From NCBI GenBank assembly GCA_002110485.1, contig MOWL01000023.1, forward strand, positions 1,178,001-1,242,000: a stretch of DNA of 64,000 nt, written 5' to 3'. Position numbers and translations under genes: made by a program. The stretch comes from Emergomyces orientalis. Its lineage: Eukaryota > Ascomycota > Eurotiomycetes > Onygenales > Ajellomycetaceae. The notes under the pieces were generated by a model that had not been told where the DNA came from, ran no database searches, and saw nothing but the letters and a program-made list of their open reading frames with translations. Shown here piece after piece: positions 57,641-64,000 of the stretch; positions within the stretch are counted from its first letter, which is position 1; each line of letters opens with the position of its first letter.

Positions 57641-57850
57641 TATATATTATAATGGGCATCATGGGTATAAAATGGGGCTGAGCGAGCGGCGCCCTACGAG
57701 CTCCGGGGGTGGGGTTTGGACGGAGGGGTTTAATTTCTGCTGATGGGATGGGGAAAGGGGGAATGGAAAGAATGCTGAATTTTTCTTTTTCTTTTACCTG
57801 GATATCCCCCCACGCACAATAAGAATGGAAGGGTTTTTGGGATGGGATTG

Positions 57851-57880
57851 GACTGGATTGGATTGGATTGGATTGGATTG
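57851..57880. repeat. (GGATT)n tandem repeat
   Basis: About six 5-base units. Confidence 0.9.
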
Positions 57881-58004
57881 AGATTGCCCCGAAGAAAAAT
57901 TGGACAGGAAGACGGGCCTGACGTTTATCTACATTGTAACGGACAATTTCGCTGGATGGGATTCAATTTTCCCTTTCTTTCTTTTATTTTAATTTCATTT
58001 CAAT

Positions 58005-58060
58005 TTTTTATTTTTTATTTTTTATTTATTATTTATTATTTATTATTTATTTATATTTTT
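58005..58060. repeat. (TATT)n / T-rich low-complexity tract
   Basis: TATTT and TATTA units in tandem, in the 3' flank of ATX1. Confidence 0.85.
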
Positions 58061-59026
58061 AGTCCCTGGAATGAGATAGTGTCTTAAGACTTTTTTTGTG
58101 TTGTTTACCATGGCTTCGAGGACAGAGAATGCGGGTTAAGGTGGGATACCTAGGAATGAATATCAAAGGGAGAAAATACCACCATTATAAGTCCTTCTTT
58201 CCCCCTTGCAAATTATCATCATAACAATAACTATAACCAGCTATCTTAAGAATCTAGCTATTTGTTTTTATTAAATTACTTTGTTCCTTTACACATCGAC
58301 TGCCCCTACAATTCTACAAGCATCCATATATCACAGCGCTCTATAAAGAATCGGAAGGAAAGATAAAACTTCTGGGAGTATTAAATCCACATAAATTGGC
58401 TCTGTCAAGAATCGAAGAGGCTATGTACATTACATCAACGCTTCTCTCGGGCAATTGGGTATCAAGTAACTACTGTACAGTATTGCCGCACTGGGAGAGA
58501 CTGAGAAAGAAAGCAAGAAAACGGCAAACAATCTAAAACAAAACAAGCAGGTAATATAAACCCCGCGATGCTTGAAGGATCCTTAGGGGCAGACATTCCC
58601 TACCGAAACCCCAACCAAGAGCGTTCAACATTCCACCACCGTCTATTAAGTTCATAAACCCTCTCACCAACCCAGTAATAAGACAAACCGACACCGACTC
58701 TATAAATGCATCGATGTAAATTCATTCCCTCAAGGGAAAAAAAAATATTATAAATCCAGTAGAAGAATGCTCAGCTCATGCAATGGTCGCGCGGGTGAAA
58801 AAAAAATCATTTAATCACCCAGAACAATGCTAGGGCGTTCGGGTGGGATTCTTTCATAGTATAACGGCGGGCCCTGAGGTCCCCTTCGCAGGCCGTCGTC
58901 TCGAAGTGCCGCATGGTGCTGCAGGCCATCGCTGTTGTGATACCTAGTAACAAAATGGTTTTGTCAGTCAGGCAGGAAAAGAGTAAAGCAAGAAACAAAA
59001 TAAAAACAAACGGAAAGCAATCAATA

Positions 59027-62000
59027 TTAATCGATTGGGCGCTGGGGCAGATTCTTCGTTAAAAAAACTGGAATCTGGCGCTGCATTGCATACCGTCCAT
59101 CATCATCAGCATTAACCAACCGAACCGTTCGTGGATCGTAAAAGGCCGAAGAAGGTTGGGGAGGATTCAAAATTGGGCGGTCATTTCGGGGAGGAGAATC
59201 TGGTCCAATATAAAAACCACTACGTGGTAGTGAGAGGGGAGCTTCTCGAGAGGTAAAGGTATGTGGTGAATGAGAACGGTCCACCTCATACTCAGCTCGG
59301 ATTCGGTCGTATGCCTTAAATGCACCATGGTCTGCACGAACGGGTACATATCTTGTCTGACGAGGGCTGACTGGGCCTGTTGGCTTCCTTTGTGGTTCAT
59401 GCCTGAAAGATTCATCTACGTCTTGCAAATTAACAGGACGCACAAAGTCGTGAGAGTGAAGACTAGAAATTCGAGTGTTTTCATCAGGATGAAGCTTTCG
59501 CCTACTAGGCAGCTCTTGAGTGACAAAAGATGGACGGCTAGCATCCCTGAATGAACTTGGACCTCTTGGGTCTACAAACTCTTCATGATCAACAATCTGA
59601 GGTTGAGGACGATTGAAATTGGGAAGATGGTTAGGTCTGACAGATCGACCGTCATTCCTGACCATGTTATATCTGGGCTCATCAGATGCAGAGACAAAGC
59701 GAGGAGATGCTAAAATATTCTGATTGGAAAGACCGTGACGAGCCTCATGGAGAATAGGAGCTCCATATCGACGTCCAGGTTCGGGATGATCAGATAAACC
59801 GCTAGAGAAATGTGAACTTTGGGGAATAGGATCAAGAGGCCTTTTAGTACCAATTGGAATTCGCTCAAGATGGCGGCCCGGAACTTCAGGGCGTTCATGT
59901 GATGAAAATGGTTGCTGCTCCTTGTGAAAATATGAAGCATCCGAAGGACCTTGGTTATGAACAGTAGGGCAATCGTATGACCCCTGTGGTACAGATATAA
60001 AAGTCCTGTCTCGACCTCTCTCCACGGGAGAGCTCCCACGAATAGTATTATATTCTACTCGTTGTTTTTTTTGTGAGAAGATGTGTCTGTCTTCATTAAT
60101 ATTAATTAAGTTCATTTTGCCTGAGACCTCCTCAATACGAGGGTTGGCTGGAGTCATGTGGTATGGTGGGAATTCATCTGGAACCCGTTTTCGAGGTAGT
60201 AGGTCCGGTTGTTCCACTGCTTGGTTTCTGAAACTATGTGGCTCTGGTCCTTCAATGGACGGGAGCACGCGATGTTCTTGATACTCACTAATATCCCCTC
60301 CACGATGGGAGGGGGATTGCAAATCGCCAGTAGGCATAAGGTATCTTCTTTCATCCGCGCGCACTGCTGTTATGTTGGGAGAGATAAAGACAGGAGGTAA
60401 CTGCTTTGGCTGTGGAACTATTCTCTCCTGTTCAGGCCATGTAGCGCTGTTGGCTCTTTCAAATATAGCGCCATCAGCTAACTGGATTCGATCAGGTGGT
60501 CCTGGTCGAGATTTCTAATTCCATGGTAAGTTGGCTGCTGTTAGTATCTATAGTTAAGTAAGGACAAGTACAAGCGAAGGACCTGTCTTGGTGATGCTGG
60601 TTTTATACGAGTTAACTTACAGATGGTTCGAGCAAATAAGAGCGGCTATCCAATGGCGGGCGATCGATCATGTTTCGAGGTTGATTAAAGTGCGCTTCAT
60701 TAGTAGAATCAAAAGGCCGTGTCAGGCGCTGTGCGGTAGTAATCGGTTCATGGATAAGAGGTCGTGTGTGGTGACTATCGAGTCTGCTCGTTTCCGTCAA
60801 GGGGGCTTGCATGGTAGGAGGAACGGAATTGCGTTCAACCGCATAATCATTATGCCTAGCTATATTAGGTAGATATTCACCAGCTTTGTACCGGTCTCGG
60901 GCTCGATCCCAGGCTTGGTATCGGCTAAAACCCCTACGATCCGGCCTTTTCTTGTCTGTAGCTTTTTTCCTCCGCGAAGGTTGGGGTATGAATCTGAACC
61001 CAGACGGAGCTTCATCTTCCGAGAAGTCACGCGCAGCCTCACGATCACCAGGAAGGTTTCCATAATTCATAGGCCTTGTTTGAAGTTCTCCTGTTAGAGC
61101 ATTGCTCGACACGATCTCAACACTTGATTGTCGGCCCTCTGTAGAGAAGGCCTCGTCGGCAAGGTCACTCTCGTCTTCCTCATCATCCTCATCGTCAGAA
61201 ATAACAATAACCTCTCGGAATACATCTTCTAAAACAGTCTTGCCATTTTCGTCATCACCTCGCCATTGAACAAGTTTGGCAAGGGTTGGCTCTTCAACAG
61301 CCGCTCTGGCATCCTGGAAAGAAGTAATTCTGAGTAGCCGATCATAGTCAGTATAGACGTGACGAATATGAGCTACAACAGCTAATTGCACGCGGCGCGC
61401 GAGCGGCAGCTCAACGGCAGTCCCGACTTTTCGTTTACCCTAAATTTATGTCAGCAACGAACCCCAGCGTGGTGATTAACATACCTTTTGGAACGCTGTT
61501 TTGATAATCCGATTTAAATCTTTTGTCGGGATATTGGGGAATAAATCCTTGATTGCATCCTTTGCTTCCACGTTGATTGTATTTTGAGAAACCTCGGAAT
61601 CAGCTCGCCTTTCTCGCCCAAAAACCTTTGCAGGATACTGAGAAGAGGACGCAGCCTGGTAGGGTACAACTTTTCCCGTCGACGAAAGGAATAGGCCTCG
61701 CTCCATACAAATTGTGGCGACAACAACACTGGGAAAGTGATAACCAATCCTATGTACCTGTTGCGAAAGGTCGTGCATCCGTTGATGAGGCGTCGTCTAG
61801 CTCGATGTCAGTGAAAAAAAAATACACAAGTAAAATTTGGACGAGGAAATTGGAGGACACCCAACAGACCGAAACAGCAAAGACCTGGAGCCCATCTTGT
61901 CGACACATTTCCTTGCATGCATTAGTAAACTTGGGGTTGCCGGCGGGTATAAAAGTATAGCCTGGAGGAGCCTTGGCCTCGAACGAGATCTGTGGGATGC

Positions 62001-62191
62001 GTGTTAAAGAGTAGTTCTTCAAAATCGTGCTATTGCAATGTTAAGACACATACAACACTGCGAAGTTTCTTCTTCTCCTGGGTAATGCTCTCCATAATAA
62101 TCTTATGTTTCCGTATCTTGGGTTTTGGAAGCCTGTTTCGAGCACGCATGGTGGCTTGCGCCGACGTCGCTCGAGCCACGACCCGCGTCAT
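59027..62191 (-). CDS. DUF2293 domain protein
   Basis: Five exons (62054-62191, 61870-61989, 61485-61796, 60621-61439, 59027-60514) encode 958 residues. The N-terminal third is conserved: KHKIIMESITQEKKKLRSV, APPGYTFIPAGNPKFTNACK, HDLSQQVHRIGYHFPSVVVA, and the DUF2293 core DLFPNIPTKDLNRIIKTAFQ continuing into VGTAVELPLARRVQLAVVAH. The remaining ~650 residues are Arg/Ser/Pro/His-rich and apparently disordered, with an acidic patch (ISDDEDDEEDESD). DUF2293 has no established biochemical role that I know; basic N-terminus and acidic tail would suit a nucleic-acid-linked protein, which is speculation. An alternative start is the ATG at 62149. A family-like TTPHQR segment fixed the exon 3 acceptor. 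Confidence 0.85.
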
Positions 62192-63014
62192 ATTTATTGG
62201 AGGGAAGGGGGGTTCACGCGATGCCGGTTATAATCCGCAGCCTAGTACATACTCTTCACAACAGATGTGGACACCACAACTGCGGCGCTGATAGCATGGG
62301 CGGTGGTAAGAGGCACACAACGATGTCGGATAAACACACAAACTTGGGAAACCTAGATCATCAGTGTGTACAGTGTATATGTACATGAACCCACGCTGAG
62401 ACTCAACAAATCCAGATATGTAATTCCAGCATAATCATAGATATGCAGAGACTCTATTTTCTGAGCTCAGTATGAGGCCGTCGTTAACAGAAACGACGGC
62501 AGATGTCGTGTTGAGATGGGAAGAAGAGATGAGGTTGAGAGAGACACAAGCGGCGGAAGAAGAAGTGGGAAGCCCAGACATGTACTAGTCCTAAAAGGGA
62601 AGCACCCTGACTTCCAAAGTTTTTGCCCAGCCGATCCCGTGACTCAGACGCCTGACCTAGTTCTTGGCGTTTCAATTCTCATTTTTCGAGATTTGTCAAA
62701 GGTTGAAGCTCTGTAGCTATATAAGCTATTTACTAGGAGCAACTCTGCATCGAAGAAGGGACCTTACAGCCAGATGGACTGAACAATACTGTACCAACTT
62801 TCGTTGAGGTTCAGTCGTGTCGTTGATGTTCTCTTTCAGCCTGGCCTAAATTAACACCTACACTGTTTCTAGAGATGATACTGTCGGGACATCGGGACAC
62901 TTGTGACTGCGATACAACTGCCCACGGTTAGTATGATACTCGACAGTTTTCCCTTTTTTTATTATATATATGAAGCAACGTAGCTTAGGTTCGCATGCTC
63001 ATTAGCTGTCGTAG
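62192..63014. other. Divergent intergenic region DUF2293 / DUF1763 genes
   Basis: 823 bases of promoter space for two divergent genes. A TGACTCA sequence is at 62640-62646; such sites are expected by chance at this density. No gene seen. Confidence 0.55.
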
Positions 63015-63516
63015 ATGTCGCTTACTGTCGCTGCACTCGAGGCCCAGCCCCGTAATATTGCTATCATTCATGCATACCGACACCTATACAGAACCAGCTT
63101 GCAGACTATACGGTATTCGAGCCCTGCACGCTACGTCCTCCGCTGGACACTCCGGAAATCGTTTCGAAATGGCGCGCCAAATGAGTTTGATCCCCAGAGA
63201 ATTGTGAACACTTTTGAGTTTCTTCGACTTGCGTCCAACTCTACAAGCACCGAGCACAAAATCATCAAAAATTTGTTGCATGTCAGATTTTGGCAACAAC
63301 CCCAAAAGCTTGCCCAGGGAGATACTAAATTGTAAGATTCATTCCCCCAGCGGGTGCCAATCTGTTTATTTTACTTTTTTCGTGCCATTTTTTAATAACC
63401 ACTCTAGTTTTGATGCCCAAACTGGAGCACGTGCCCAGATGAGAGCTGCAGCATACAGGCCATTTGAGATGACCTTGAAGATGCTTAATGAAAGCCTTGG
63501 CCTGTGTCTTAAATAA
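63015..63516 (+). CDS. DUF1763 family protein (small, possibly mitochondrial)
   Basis: Two exons (63015-63331, 63408-63516) encode 141 residues. The signature is AIIHAYRHLYRTSLQTIRYS, then SPARYVLRWTLRKSFRNG and DPQRIVNTFEFLRLAS, all typical of the fungal DUF1763 family. The helical, Arg-rich pattern with an early LYR triplet (HLYRTSL) recalls LYR-motif proteins, which act in mitochondria as assembly factors, but I cannot assert this. The N-terminus lacks a clear classical presequence. The C-terminal FEMTLKMLNESLGLCLK is also part of the family. Divergent from the DUF2293 gene. Confidence 0.82.
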
Positions 63517-64000
63517 GAAAAGGAATTGGTTATCCATTTCAATGGTGACCCACACACCCATTACCAGTTTATAGCATAGACTGGAGAACTAATGACGCGT
63601 CAAATCTGCGATGAAAAAGATAAGACCTCTGAATCCGCCACGGGTTAGCTGGAATTGGAACTCATTCTGAAAGGGCATGATACCTAACCATATGAGGAAT
63701 GAATGAAATCTTAAATACCAGCAAGAAACTCGACAGAGCTATGCTATACTTTTATTTTGTTGGCATGATTGGTACAACATGGATGATTTATTGTACTACT
63801 ACCCAGCGCAATATTTAGATGAGTCATGCAATTTGTAAATAAATAAATAAAATAAATACATTAAACGCAAGAATCAATAATACACCCAGATACCTAGGCA
63901 GACCCTACATACTACAATATTCTCCCTTAGTCTGTGCTATAAAATAAATGCTGTTCGTTGCTTCCCCGCGACAAGGGGCAACTTTCGTCATGTCATGTGC
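63517..64000. other. Downstream flank at window end
   Basis: AT-rich, with a short TAAA tract near 63835-63860 and one TACCTAGG. No gene seen before the window ends. Confidence 0.5.

Larger units (their letters stand above)
57641..59026. other. Convergent intergenic region ATX1 / DUF2293 gene
   Basis: A (GGATT)n tract at 57851-57880, T-rich from about 57965 to 58060 with TATT repeats, then A-rich toward 59020. A small frame with an intron-like acceptor (58807-58998, minus) has no family resemblance. No gene called. Confidence 0.55.

Noticed and set aside
58807..58998. Small minus-strand frame with an AG acceptor near its start
   Set aside because: Could be a last exon of the DUF2293 gene, but no donor before that gene's stop closes the frame and nothing matches a family.
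62640..62646. TGACTCA upstream of the DUF1763 gene
   Set aside because: A 7-base site is expected by chance several times in 64 kb and neither neighbour is a known CpcA target.

Overview
The window is nuclear chromosomal DNA of a filamentous ascomycete. Genes are carried on both strands, most are split by short introns (roughly 50 to 120 bases, GT..AG, often with a CTAAC/CTAAT branch sequence). Protein families and their lengths are those of Eurotiomycetes; the carboxypeptidase KEX1, the glutaredoxin and the ribosomal gene look to me most like Onygenales (Ajellomycetaceae-type dimorphic fungi). That placement is inference from family resemblance, not a search result. Intergenic DNA is AT-rich and full of homopolymers and microsatellites.

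Layout. 1.8-11.8 kb: four plus-strand genes (membrane-anchored Grx6/7-type glutaredoxin, ribosomal protein L9/uL6, patatin-like protein, Rxt2). 12.7-18.3 kb: a divergent pair, opi3 (minus) and mdm1 (plus). 20.2-25.2 kb: a small unrecognised conserved protein (minus) and the nuclear-pore factor Rae1/Gle2 (plus), 2.9 kb apart. 26.5-31.3 kb: cytosolic methionyl-tRNA synthetase (minus) sharing a 271-base promoter with LTO1 (plus), then MYG1 (minus). 33.6-40.1 kb: ICE2 (plus) and the endosulfine IGO1 (minus), separated tail to tail by 4.2 kb with no recognisable gene. 41.6-45.3 kb: SFM1 and KEX1 (plus). 46.2-55.7 kb: CIA1, a TCP11/Sok1 family protein and an AtuA-type DUF1446 protein (minus). 57.2-63.5 kb: copper chaperone ATX1 (plus), a DUF2293 protein (minus), a DUF1763 protein (plus). 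I count 21 genes.

How they relate. These are housekeeping genes and I see no cluster or operon logic. Two loose themes exist. ER lipid homeostasis: Opi3 (phosphatidylcholine synthesis), Mdm1 (ER-vacuole/lipid droplet contact), Ice2 (ER/lipid droplet) and a patatin-like protein. Translation and iron-sulfur supply: RPL9, MetRS, SFM1 (methylates Rps3), LTO1 (adaptor for Fe-S loading of Rli1/ABCE1) and CIA1 (the targeting complex that LTO1 docks on).

I found no CRISPR, rRNA, intact transposon or convincing tRNA, and nothing that I would call a new biological system. The most useful leads are: a patatin-like protein that appears to lack both catalytic residues; an LTO1 without the C-terminal tryptophan known from yeast; a MetRS intron with no clean canonical junction; candidate Gcn4/CpcA and inositol/choline-type regulatory sites; a repeated 10-base palindrome; a consistent pyrimidine-to-purine switch across convergent gaps; and a gene-free 4.2 kb convergent gap. 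Exon coordinates below were worked out by hand from splice signals and reading-frame continuity; every junction quoted closes the frame unless I say otherwise.
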